NCBI RefSeq assembly: GCF_020740795.1
Contig: NC_067282.1
Span: 135,031,132-135,095,131 of the forward strand
Direction: 5' to 3'
Length of the DNA: 64,000 bases
From: Apus apus
Lineage: Eukaryota > Chordata > Aves > Apodiformes > Apodidae
This document shows positions 54,801 through 63,500 of this stretch, one piece after another. Every line of letters begins with the position of its first letter. Within the stretch, counting starts at the first letter, position 1. The notes below the pieces were generated by a model. That model worked only from the letters and a program-made list of their open reading frames with translations, ran no database searches and was not told the origin of the DNA. The position numbers were made by a program, and so were the translations under genes.

Positions 54801-57563
54801 ATAATTTTTCTAGATAGATTTTCTTATATAGAGTGCCTCACATTTTATTTTATAGCATTTAAATTCCTTGGCACATTGCATCCAGAAAGCCTGTAGTTCC
54901 AAAAAAAAAAAAAAAAGAGTTTTGTGGGCAGAAAATAACCAGTATTTTCCTACAGTCAATTACCTGTTCCAATGCTGGAACAGAATTGCAGGGACATTAC
55001 AAAAGCTTCTCCAAATCAATTCTTCAGGTGATTTCATCACAAAATACCTACCAATCTGGGCTTACCCTGCAGCTTTTCTTCAGAATTCAACATCTGAGTC
55101 AAAGCACTCAAAAGCAGATGATTTGATAGTTACATTGCTAGCTTCACTTTCAGACACCTGCCTTCAGTTCTCTCTTAGCACACAGTTTCCAAGTGAATTT
55201 GCTGTGGGCTCAGATATAGGAAAGCACGTCATTGTTTAAATCCAGAAGAGTCTGAGGGCTGGAAATCCTTGTTTCTTCAAGATGCCTCCTCACAGGAGTG
55301 AGGAAAGATTCTTAGACCTTACAGTAATGCGGTTTGTCACATTCCTTTCTAGGGCACTTCCTGTTAATCACTGCAAGTAGCTCCTCTAGGTGAGAAGCTG
55401 ACTGGCGTGGCTCTTCCTCCTAGGAGGTAACAATCCTTCTTGGCTACACAGGAAGCTTTGGCTCAAGGCTGAGGAAACACCCTACCCATGAAGAGCACAA
55501 AAGTGAAACAACATGGTGTGGTGGGTTCACCTTAGCTGGACACCAGGTACCCACCAAGCTGCTCTATGTGTCCCCTCCTCAGTTGGACAGGGGAAGAAAA
55601 ATATAATGAAAGGCATGTTGGTCAAGGTAAGGACAGGGAGATCTCTCAGCAATTACCATCATGGGCAAAAAGACACAAGCCAGGGAAAAATTAATTCAAT
55701 TTATTGCCAATCAAATCAGAGTAGGATAATGAGAAATAGGAAACAAATCTTAAAACACCTTCCCTCTCTTCTTCCCAGGCTCAGTTCCACTCCCAACTTC
55801 GCTACCTTCTCCCCCACAGCAGCACAGGGGGATGGGGAGTGAGGGATGCAGTCTGTTCATCACACATCGTCCCTGTCACTCTGTCCTCGTCAGAGGGATA
55901 ATCGCTCACACTCCTTCCTCTGCTCCCATGAGAGACAATTCTACATGAACTTGCCTGCAAGTCCTTCCTAGGGGCTGCTGTTCTTCATGAACTGCTCCAA
56001 CGTGGGTGCTTTCCACAGGACTCAGTCCTTCAGGAACAGACTGCTCCAGTGTGGGTCCCCTGACAGGCCACAGGTTCTGCCAGCAAACCTGCTCCAGTGT
56101 GGGATCTTCTCTCCACGGATCCACAGATCCTGCCAGAAGCCTGCTCCAGCATGAGCTCTCCATGGGGCTACAGCTTCCTTTGGGCATCTACCTGCTGCAG
56201 TGTGGGATCCTCCACAGGCTGCAAGTGGCTATCTGATCCATTGTTAACCTTCATAGGATACAGTTGGACATCCAGCCTCACCACAGTCTTTTCCAGTCCT
56301 GCCTGGAACACCTCTTCCTCCTCCTTCCCTGACCTTGCCCTCTGCAGAGTTTTCTCACATATTCTCACTCGTCTCTCCCAGTTGCTGTTGCCCAGCAGCT
56401 TTCCCCCCTCTTTTAAAATATGTTATTTTAGAGGCACTTCCACCATTGCTGATGGGCTCAGCATTGGCCAGCTGTGGGTTCATCTCGGAGCCAGCTGGCA
56501 TTGGCTCTATTGCACATGAAGGAAGCTCCTAGCAGCTTCTCACAGAAGCAACATTCCTATAGCCCCTCTGCTACCTAAACATTGCCACACAAATCCAATA
56601 TACATGGTCTGAAACACATTTTTTAAGTAACCTGTCTTTTAATCCCTCTCTGTTTCTGGAAAGTCAAGATAACATTGCTTCTGTCCTTTTCCAGTGGTGG
56701 TAGGTACTGATGGTTGAAAGGTGCTCAAACATTTTGGCAATGGGGGCTGTAGTAGAACTCTAAATAGGTTTAAAATGCTTAAGGACAGGACACTCACAGC
56801 AAAACTGATCTTGTAGTGACAAACCACAAGTTAGAAACATGTAATGGTACCTTGCTGTAGCAAGTTTATAAGAATGTTGTGATTTTACATATACACAACC
56901 TCTTTTACCACAAGAAAAAAAAAAAAAAATCAAACATTGGTAAGTGGTAAGTGAGATACATATAAAAATGTTAAGCATAATACACTGTGTTATGCAGATC
57001 TTTCTATAAAATGGGAAAGCCACTAAAAAGGAACTAAACAACACTCTCACTGAGTGATTTAGGAAATAAAGTACAGCAAATTAAGGCAAACACTGATATT
57101 CACGAGAACATATGTACTCAGCACTCAAATACTAGAACTTTTCTTTCCTTTTTCTCATTCATTCTCTTTCACCATTCTCATAATAAATTCCAATTTTTAA
57201 TACAATCAGAATTTGTTAACGAAATCGAGACAAAGTTAATTTCGGTACACAGTGAATCGATTCTTCTAGTCAAGATTCCAGGTGAAGTAACTCCAGGAGT
57301 TTCATCCACGTCTTATTCACTTAATATTAACACAGGTAGATCTTAGATCCTTTTTTCATTTCACTCTTTGCCTTCTGCAACTCCTGCCTGAAAGCTCATT
57401 CACCTGGACATAAACTTATAGAAGTTCACACATAAAATGCAAAGCAGTCCACACAGGAGATTGAGAGAAACTTACTCCAGCAATCTGGTGTGATTGAGCT
57501 GATGGGAGGGGGGCATACGACAGCAACTGAAGGTAATCACCTTCCTTCCAGAATTGTCATCAC
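12716..57563 (-). CDS. ARHGAP8: ARHGAP8 (BPGAP1), Rho GTPase-activating protein, ten exons, partial at both ends
   Basis: Ten minus-strand exons join in one frame: 57563-57476, 53082-52951, 50003-49917, 46342-46244, 45118-45008, 34566-34493, 23612-23535, 22882-22754, 19663-19560 and 12899-12716. Every intron begins GT and ends AG, and split codons match at each junction. The 362 codons read, in order: most of a BCH/Sec14-like domain (about residues 1-135 of the visible part), a proline-rich linker with PPPRPPLP (about 136-172), and a RhoGAP domain (about 175-345). The RhoGAP part keeps the FRR arginine-finger motif, [13 protein letters not shown] and FGLNL. By family knowledge, ARHGAP8 is a cytosolic and cell-edge protein. 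It speeds GTP hydrolysis on Rho-family GTPases, and its BCH domain and proline-rich segment bind partners during protrusion and migration. ARHGAP1 is the closest alternative, but segments such as CCRMPPSH and HYGLKS fit ARHGAP8 better. The mammalian protein is about 430-470 residues, so a short N-terminus and the C-tail are missing here. Confidence 0.94.
12900..19559. other. ARHGAP8 intron, 6.7 kb
   Basis: This intron lies between the PEHN exon and the last RhoGAP exon. It holds one plus-strand CR1 tail (about 16130-16373) and low-complexity T/G runs near 14963. Otherwise I see AT-rich unique sequence with no exon-like frame. Confidence 0.8.
16130..16373 (+). mobile_element. CR1 LINE, 3' fragment
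   Basis: It reads TCAAGTTGTGTTAGGGGAGG, then GAACAGGCTGCCCAGGGAGG, then TTGGACTTGATGATCTTGAA, and ends AATTCTATGATTCTAC. These are CR1 3' end segments in plus orientation. It is 5'-truncated and non-coding. Confidence 0.9.
19560..19663 (-). CDS. ARHGAP8: ARHGAP8 exon: RhoGAP PEHN segment
   Basis: This 104-bp exon (2+102+0) encodes [20 protein letters not shown] and then [26 protein letters not shown] is the helix preceding the NLA/FGxNL motif in the RhoGAP fold. The acceptor is CATTGCAG and the donor GTGAGT. The exon ends on a complete codon. Confidence 0.95.
19664..22753. other. ARHGAP8 intron, 3.1 kb
   Basis: The intron is AT-rich with a T/TTTG-rich low-complexity tract (20283-20360) and an A/G-rich run near 22337-22366. 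No coding or recognised interspersed repeat was seen. Confidence 0.8.
20283..20360. repeat. T-rich / TTTG low-complexity tract
   Basis: Runs of T broken by single C or G, including GTTTTTGTTTGTTTGTTTGG. Intronic simple repeat. It explains the Phe/Leu-rich open frame on the plus strand here. Confidence 0.85.
22754..22882 (-). CDS. ARHGAP8: ARHGAP8 exon: Rho[16 protein letters not shown] segment
   Basis: This 129-bp exon (2+126+1) encodes [20 protein letters not shown] and then [22 protein letters not shown]. The conserved Lys and Arg of [13 protein letters not shown], which help stabilise the GTPase switch regions in RhoGAPs, are present. The acceptor is CTTTTAG and the donor GTGAGT. Confidence 0.96.
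22883..23534. other. ARHGAP8 short intron, 0.65 kb
   Basis: This is the shortest intron in the visible gene. A T-rich tract at about 22927-22939 lies just downstream of the acceptor region in plus-strand order. Nothing else was recognised. Confidence 0.85.
23535..23612 (-). CDS. ARHGAP8: ARHGAP8 exon: arginine-finger segment
   Basis: This 78-bp exon (2+75+1) encodes [20 protein letters not shown] and then KLYNQ. The FRR motif carries the arginine finger that inserts into the GTPase active site in RhoGAPs; both arginines are intact. The acceptor is TTTTTTCAG and the donor GTAAGC. Confidence 0.95.
23613..34492. other. ARHGAP8 intron, 10.9 kb
   Basis: This is the largest intron in the window. 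I recognise no LINE or LTR copy in it, unlike the other large spans. Open frames of up to 145 codons on both strands (for example 31199-31636 minus) have no recognisable domain and fit chance in intronic sequence. Confidence 0.75.
34493..34566 (-). CDS. ARHGAP8: ARHGAP8 exon: start of RhoGAP domain
   Basis: This 74-bp exon (1+72+1) encodes [20 protein letters not shown] and then LKIK, the first helix of the RhoGAP fold (IPPVxxxTVxYL). The first T completes a Tyr split TA|T from the linker exon. The acceptor is CTCTAACAG and the donor GTGAGT. It is flanked by two introns of more than 10 kb each. Confidence 0.93.
34567..45007. other. ARHGAP8 intron, 10.4 kb
   Basis: This intron separates the BCH-plus-linker exons from the RhoGAP exons. 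It holds a 1.1-kb minus-strand CR1 copy (about 42537-43622) and the longest open frame of the window (37525-38124 minus, 199 codons), for which I see no domain. The rest is AT-rich and unassigned. Confidence 0.8.
42537..43622 (-). mobile_element. CR1 LINE, 1.1-kb 3' copy with broken RT frames
   Basis: The longest CR1 copy here. Its plus-strand left edge is TCATAGAATCATAGAATC, the octamer tail read backwards, so the element runs leftward. Minus-strand frames at 43596-43348 ([19 protein letters not shown]), 43260-42868 ([23 protein letters not shown]) and 42815-42621 ([23 protein letters not shown]) are pieces of the CR1 reverse-transcriptase ORF. They lie in different frames and are interrupted by stops, so the copy is dead. 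It is 5'-truncated within the RT domain. Confidence 0.94.
45008..45118 (-). CDS. ARHGAP8: ARHGAP8 exon: proline-rich linker between BCH and RhoGAP
   Basis: This 111-bp exon (1+108+2) encodes [20 protein letters not shown] and then [16 protein letters not shown]. The VPPPRPPLP stretch is the SH3-binding proline-rich segment that in mammalian BPGAP1 recruits partners such as cortactin and endophilin II (family knowledge). The flanking linker looks clearly different from the mammalian one as I recall it (TPPPTKTP there, LPPVVKVP here), while [18 protein letters not shown] is kept. The acceptor is TTTTTGCAG and the donor GTAAGC. Confidence 0.94.
45119..46243. other. ARHGAP8 intron, 1.1 kb
   Basis: This short intron lies between the last BCH exon and the linker exon. 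It holds a short (AC)7 run at 45741-45754. Nothing else was recognised. Confidence 0.85.
45741..45754. repeat. Short (AC)7 microsatellite
   Basis: Seven AC units in the intron between the linker exon and the last BCH exon. Confidence 0.8.
46244..46342 (-). CDS. ARHGAP8: ARHGAP8 exon: C-terminal part of BCH domain
   Basis: This 99-bp exon (1+96+2) encodes [20 protein letters not shown] and then [12 protein letters not shown]. It closes the BCH domain with the conserved HKFGKK, LxxHLxxDQL and IPxEV pattern. The acceptor is CTTTTTAG and the donor GTATGT. The closing CG joins the A of the next exon to form Arg. Confidence 0.95.
46343..49916. other. ARHGAP8 intron, 3.6 kb
   Basis: AT-rich intron. 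It holds a CTCF-like candidate near 47219-47236, described in the findings. No interspersed repeat or exon was recognised. Confidence 0.8.
49917..50003 (-). CDS. ARHGAP8: ARHGAP8 exon: BCH domain, VVHPT segment
   Basis: This 87-bp exon (1+84+2) encodes [20 protein letters not shown] and then WNIFKPLI. The YVVHPTxFIK motif is a hallmark of the Sec14-like BCH fold. The acceptor is TTTCCTAG and the donor is GTACTT, which is non-consensus at the +4 to +6 positions. The final AG plus the first C of the next exon gives Ser (LISHKFGKK). Confidence 0.95.
50004..52950. other. ARHGAP8 intron, 2.9 kb, with LTR fragment
   Basis: The only recognised element is the plus-strand LTR fragment ending at 52712. 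The remaining sequence is AT-rich and unassigned. Confidence 0.8.
52380..52712 (+). mobile_element. Endogenous-retrovirus LTR fragment (probable)
   Basis: The right end reads ACCCTGAGTCAAACCGTGAC A, resembling the 3' end of avian ERV LTRs as I recall them. It is preceded by a pyrimidine-rich tract and a CCTCCCAAACTAGGTGGGAG hairpin at about 52627-52655. The left edge is not clear and no internal retroviral sequence follows. It is antisense to ARHGAP8. Confidence 0.55.
52951..53082 (-). CDS. ARHGAP8: ARHGAP8 exon: BCH core
   Basis: This 132-bp exon (1+129+2) has a CTCCTCAG acceptor and a GTATGT donor. It encodes [20 protein letters not shown] and then [20 protein letters not shown], the central strands and helices of the BCH domain. 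The HYGL segment is typical of the ARHGAP1/ARHGAP8/BNIP2 group. An antisense LTR fragment lies about 240 bp downstream in the transcript sense (ending at 52712), unusually close to the donor. Confidence 0.95.
54040..54560 (+). mobile_element. CR1 LINE, 0.5-kb 3' copy
   Basis: In plus orientation it reads GAGAAGGGCCACAAAGATGA, AGGTTGGACATCAGGAAGAA, CTGGAGGTGTTTAAGGCCAG and GATGATCTTTAAGGTCCCTT, ending CCATTCTATGATTCTGTG. These are CR1 ORF2 C-terminal and 3' UTR segments. It is antisense to ARHGAP8 and 5'-truncated. Confidence 0.93.
54901..54916. repeat. A16 homopolymer
   Basis: Sixteen A bases followed by GAG. No clear retrotransposed sequence precedes it, so I call it a simple repeat only. 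Confidence 0.8.
55700..55705 (-). promoter_or_regulatory. AATAAA polyadenylation signal in the sense-oriented LTR
   Basis: Plus-strand TTTATT gives AATAAA on the minus strand, downstream of the LTR's promoter-like region. Because it is in ARHGAP8 sense, it is a possible premature polyadenylation site in this intron. Use is not shown by sequence alone. Confidence 0.5.
55930..56240 (-). repeat. About 50-bp tandem repeat inside the solo LTR
   Basis: The motif CTGCTCCAGTGTGGG and its variants start at 55992, 56041, 56089, 56141 and 56192, giving spacings of 49, 48, 52 and 51. Flanking copies are more degenerate. The array lies between the promoter-like and poly(A) parts of the LTR. Confidence 0.85.
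57476..57563 (-). CDS. ARHGAP8: ARHGAP8 exon: start of visible BCH domain
   Basis: This is the most 5' exon found, 88 bp with a 2+84+2 codon split. It encodes [20 protein letters not shown] followed by [10 protein letters not shown], the first strand of the BCH/CRAL-TRIO fold. The acceptor reads CACTAG and the donor GTAAGT. The first codon is a glycine completed by a G from an upstream exon that is not in the window. The terminal GA joins the G of the next exon to make Glu. Confidence 0.93.
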
Positions 57564-60500
57564 CTAGTGAACAAAACAGTTAGTAAAGACAACGTTAATT
57601 TATTTATGCAATGTGACCTCAGTGATCCAAAGGAATGGCTTGTACCTTCCGGTATTTGGGGCTACATCTGTCTCCCATCATTACTCAAAACAGCGCTGTC
57701 AAATCGCACGTTGCCTACAGAAAGCAATTTGGCCACCGCTGCAGTAAAATGAAGTAGCTGCTGGGCAAATGACAAAGCTAAGCTGAGAAGGTCAGATTCA
57801 AAGGTGGTGAGTGGTGCTCAGTTCCTGACAGGGAACACTTAAATCCCTGTAGCATTCAGTCATGGAAGGAAACAGGCATGCTTTCCCTAATAGTCTTGGA
57901 AGTGACCTGTTTTCAAACTCTTCACAGTCTGTTTCTGAAATTTGTCAGAATATCGCTCTGTCTCCAAGCACCCTGGGCATCTACTTTGTCACATACCTAA
58001 GACAGAAGTTTTTAACCAACATAAGCTTTCTTATTCTTTTCCAGAAGCACTGCTACGTTCAAACCACATTTAAAACACAACAAGCAAGGCATACAAGTAT
58101 GCTTTTCATGACCTGAGAATCTCTCAGTGTCCATCCTTTAGTTTCTCTCACAAAGTATATATTGCTGAACTCAAGTTCATTTACTTTTTTTATTCATGAC
58201 AGCTTCACCCACACTGTCTGTATAAACAAGGTTTGTGTCCACGTCATGCCCACCCCACACCCAAGTTCCACTATCTGGAAAGCTGGGGGCAGAGGTTAAC
58301 CCATGCTCATACTGAAGGTAACTTGGCACTGAATCATAGAATCATAGAATCTTAGGGATTGGAAGGGACCTCGAAAGATCATCTAGTCCAACCCCCCCTG
58401 CTAGAGCAGGGTCACCTAGAGCACATCACACAAGAACGCATCCAGGTGGGTTTTGAATGTCTCCAGTGAAGGAGACTCCACAACCTCCCTGGGCAGCCTG
58501 TTCCAGTGCTCTGTCACTCTCACAGTAAAAAAAAATTTTCGTATATTCACCTTGAACCTCCTATGCTCCAATTTCCACCCATTAAAGAAGACTGAAGACT
58601 GTGAGGTGTTAAGATTTTAACACGTATCTCCATGAAAGATACCAGTTCCTTTTAAAGCAATACAGAAACATTCCAGAAAATGTTCAGACTGAATTGATAT
58701 TTGAAGCAATCTTGGTCTAATTTCCATGTTCAAGCTAACTGATATTTAATACTTGCTTCTATCTCCACTAAAACATTGAAGTTTGGCTTTGATATCTGTA
58801 GGAGTACAGCATAGTTAAGAATTGGGGTTTTTTTTAGATATTCTTTAAAGTTCTGTTCATCCCCTTTCAACCCTAATTAAGCAGCTGTAATGAATAAACA
58901 ACAAAAAAAATAGAAGTAAAATGGGGGAATATAAATCAGTAACAGAGGCAGTTCATGAATAAAAACAATCCTATGAGCATTGCTGTGAAAACTCGGTAGA
59001 ACGGCTTCAGACAATTTCTTAACCCATCCTGATTTGTAATAACTGATGTTGGTTCAAATTACATGATCTCACAAAAAGAACACTTCCCAGTTTTGCAAAC
59101 ACACATTTTCCATGAAAACCCACCAGTGACAGTAATAGCTTTCCTTCATTCAACACATTACTGACATTACTAAATGACATTAGCGATGAGAGTAAAGGAA
59201 AGCAGCTGTTCTTTCTTCATAGGCATCAATAATGTTTTGAGCAACAGAAAATTTTAACATGACACACAACGTGCTGATCAAACCAGACACAAACTTCCCT
59301 TGCCCTCCACCAGAAGGAAGGGCTATGACTGAGCATTCTGGGAAATTCCCGTCCCATTTGCTAGAGCATTTGCTTCCCAGACTGACATAGAATCCCATGA
59401 CCTTGAAGATAGAATTTTTACCCAAAAATGGTAAAGTGCAGTTTGAAGAATAATGTGGGCAGTGGCAGCAATTTGCACATTCAAAGGAGAGTGTAATTTC
59501 AAGTATGCACATTTTAAATCAGAACACAGTATATTTTAATCCCACAAAACCTTTATTCCCCTACTGCTTGGACTTAACCAAATTAGAACTGAAAGATGTC
59601 TCATTTTCTACAAGGAACAAAACAAAATAGAAGTGCAATAACAGCTTTGCAAGACTGAGTGCCTCGACTGCTCTGGCATTCCCACTCCCCTAGCCACCCA
59701 CCTATGCCTTTTTACAAATCACTGGCTCAGATTCTGTCCTCATGCTCAGCAAAGGCCTGGTAGATTTCTCTTGCCCACAGACAAGAGGCTCCTGCCCTTG
59801 CATCAGGCCCATGCCATCGTGCAGATGCATTCCCAGGCAGGCTCAGGATTACCAACTGTGCTGGCCATGGAGCCACTCCTGAAAGCACAGCACAGTGACA
59901 TCAGCCTCCTCCGCACTCTGTGCGTAAAGGGGTGTGTAAAGCACGCTGTTCACAGTGACATTTATGCACATTGAAGTACATGCTATCTACTGGGCTTTTA
60001 TTTGTCTGGATTTCACTGAAACAGACATGAATCATACATCACTTTGAATATCAAACTTTGCTGTACAAAAAAACCCAACAACGTTACAGTGAGACATGGG
60101 GTAGGGAAAGTGGGAAAGGGGATTGTTCTACTTTTTAATTAAGAATTTGGATGGCACAGCATTTCCTAACTGCTTCTTGCAAATGAAATGTTTTTTTCTA
60201 ATGGTACAGCTCATTCCAATTTGAAAATGAGATACTTACAGTGCTGTAATTTTAGTATGACTTTTTAAGAGCTTTTGTTCTGATGACACTAAATGTTAGT
60301 ACTTTATATGTGAAAAGTGAAATATCATTTTTCTCCACTGAAGCTCGTCATTATCACATTACAGTAAAACAGGATCCTAAAGTCACACAAGTTTTGCCAT
60401 TTGTTTCAATGGGAGTAGAAGCAGGGTCAAAATCCAGGAAACTTTCACAGCAGTGAAAACACTTGCTCAGATATTTTCTTCACAGAATGTAAGCTAGAGA

Positions 60501-63500
60501 AAATTACCCTAAACCTCAATTACACTACATTACATGGCAAGATAAGCTGTACTTCCAAGTCTCCTCCTATCCTCTAAAACCCAGGGAAATACAGGATTGC
60601 AAAAAAAGCCATAATGAAACTGTGTTTTGCTTAGACTGAGTAATGGACAGTAAATACACCCACATCTGATCCACTATGGGTCTCTGCCCATCCATAAAGG
60701 CAAACTTCTTAGTCAGTTAGGAAACACACAGCCAAGATAACACAGCTGAGTCTCAATGTTAGCAGGAGAGATTTGAGTCCTCTTTCTCCTGGCACTGATC
60801 ACCTTGGCTGATCATATGAAAACACATCACAATGGATATTAGACAGCTTAAAAATGAAGTATTAAAACATCCATTTTAATGTGTATCCTGTGAGACAGAG
60901 ACAGGATCCACCAAGGAAACAGAGAAAATTCCACTGACTCTAAATTTCAAGAGTTAACTCATTTTAATTTTACAAAGTTCCATTTCTGCATTCATTCATC
61001 CAGATTCCATTCATGTCCACCCATGAAAGGACTGCACCTGTACTGCACCTGGCTAATTCTGAAAAGTGCTAAAATCACAGGTCAAATCATGTACAAGCTC
61101 AGGTGTCTTTCTAAAAAGAAATTACTACAAGTGAACGTTCATACATTAGGAACCTTGTTCATTCTCCTCAGAAAGAAAACATTTCCCACCAAAGATTCCT
61201 CTATGAACAATTTTTCTTTTAAATTTTGTCTAAGAAAAATACTTTGCCATAGCATTTTTATTTTTTTCCTGAACATCAAAAAGCAAAGGGACAGCCTGCT
61301 TTTTGATGCAATTCATTATTTAGATTTCACTTGTGCTCCTCTTACATTATGTAAACTAAGTTGAAATAAAGGTGAGTTAAAGCCCCTGAAGCAAACCCCT
61401 CTAATGTCAGTACAGTTCTATCTGGCTGACTCTCTGGACTAGAACAATGCTCTAGACTTAAAAGGGGCACTGAAAATCAGAACTGCTTTCAGTGATGCAA
61501 AAGTAAGGATTTTGATAATTAACAGAAAGTATAAAAGAAAATTTAAGGAAACTAAAGAAACAGCAAAATAGTCAAACAGAAGGGGAATATAATTTTCATT
61601 TACTTAGTAAAGGGGAAACAGTGCTAGGCTTTTCATTTTACTCAGGTATACCTGGGTGTAGAATGATTATGGTATGTTGGCAGGATGCTCAGACCTAACA
61701 ATGACTTCACAGTCATGCTTGATTAGCCACTTTGAGCCATCACTGATTTTAGCAAGCCTGTTGCTCTACTAAATGATGTTTAAAGCAGACCCATTTTATT
61801 TTCTCAGATTCAACAAGAAAACACGTCCATATATTTTGATATAATTATCTCAGTTTTGTCATTAAAAAAGACACCACAACTTACAGGCTGATGGCCAAAG
61901 CAATGGATGTGGTAAATAAGGATTAATTTCATTTGACATTTTGAGAAGGAGATAGTTAGAGAATGAAGCAAGAGGAAAACTGGTACAGAAATTGGAAAAT
62001 CCAAGTTCAATTCCTGCCTAGAGGATTTGAACTAATGTTTCTATCCCTCTGACAAGTTTCCTCTCCATTAGAACAGAAAGTATTTCTCATTTATATCAAC
62101 CTTTATTTTGGAGCTCCTCTCATAGCAATTGAGAAAAAAACATGAGGACATCCAAATGGTTAGGACATGCTTTGTAATGTGCAATGCCCACATAAAAATT
62201 CGCTCTTGTGCTGCAAACAGGTTATGAACCAGGGCCTGCAGCTTTCTTCTTGAGAAGTGCCCAAGTCCTAGGTGTCTCCAGATGATTTCTTGTTTTCCTC
62301 AAAAGGGTACTCATGAAATATCAGATATACAGATTTTAGGAATCTCCTTTGAAAATAAAAAAAATTAAACCAGTAAATTTTCTAAGGGAAAAAAAAAATA
62401 ATCTTTAAACACAGTTCTTTCCTGTAGCATTACAGATCTGCTCCTTAAGGTACTGCAAGAAGTAGCAAAGCTGTCACTGACATGGGCTGAAAATTATTTC
62501 ATCTTAAGCTTATTAGGTAATTTACTACAGTTTCTCCTCACATGTGACAAAAACTAAGTAACAACTTTACCGTTCAGAGTCTGATCTACACAATACTTTC
62601 CTAATCAGCTTCTAATTCACTGGTTCAAAATCAGAAAGGGACATGAAATGAACTCGATCTTGAAGACTATGGACAGTCTCTACAAAAACTCAGACTGACA
62701 ACCAGAGATTTTTAAATATAATTGCTAAAAGACTAAGAAGGGAAATGGAGATTTAAAGCAAGGATGGACTTTGATTCCATGAAACAGTTTTCATAACACA
62801 TATAAGGATGTCAATGACAGCTAATGAAAAGACAAGCATCAGAGTCCTACTAAGTAAGTACATATTCTAAAAAAGGTACAGCAAAAACTATGTCAGCAAT
62901 CATATTATAGAAACAAAATATAAAAAATAAGGAAGCTTGATGCATCATATATGCTTACATGTCTCTTTCTTTTTGCCACAAAAAAAATCCTCTTGAGTTT
63001 CTTTTTAGGCAACAGATTGAAATTTCTCCTTCAAAACAGAAATAAAAAGAACCAGCACTGCAGCGCTGTTCCATTTACATATGCTTAGTCAGCTGTACCT
63101 TGGTATTTGTGACATAAATCAGCCTGTAATGAATAAAAAAATTATTAAATCTTACATCTTTTTAAAATGTCCTCTGTTCTTATTTAATTAATTGTATTTT
63201 CACACTGAATGAATACAGCTCAAAAAATCTCCTTTGCATATAGTCAAAGCTTTTGTTGCGGAAAGCAGGTGTAAGTCATTTTAATTTGTGAGATGCAAGA
63301 AAGAATTTAATTTTTTTTTTTAAAGTAATTGTTGGAAACTAGATCACTGTAAGAGATGGATAAATTACTGCAAATATTTTCATCTAAATCCTTTCCTCTT
63401 CTTCTGTCACTTCAAACAATACATCTCATTGTCTTTCAATCACAGAATTAAAACTGGAGGAACAGCTTTCAGAATTGTTTTAAAACAGCCATTCCAAACA

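Larger units (their letters stand above)
55517..56604 (-). mobile_element. Solo LTR of an avian endogenous retrovirus, nearly full length
   Basis: On the minus strand it runs from TGTATATTGG to CCCACCACA. ACATGG occurs at 55511-55516 and again at 56602-56607, fitting a target-site duplication that overlaps the terminal ACA. The minus strand carries two CCAAT boxes (revcomp of ATTGGC near 56465 and 56501), an A/T-rich TATA-like stretch near 56415 and an AATAAA signal (revcomp of 55700-55705), in the order promoter to poly(A). No internal retroviral genes are present. It resembles an LTR type common in songbird genomes. The exact family name is not claimed. Confidence 0.82.
53083..57475. other. 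ARHGAP8 intron, 4.4 kb, repeat-rich
   Basis: This intron holds a plus-strand CR1 copy (about 54040-54560), a 16-base A run at 54901-54916, a minus-strand solo LTR (about 55517-56604) and an A run near 56925. More than a third of it is transposon-derived. Confidence 0.8.

Noticed and set aside
55906..56519. Several 60-140-codon frames on both strands with Cys/Ser/Trp repeats
   Set aside because: They are produced by the tandem array inside the non-coding solo LTR.
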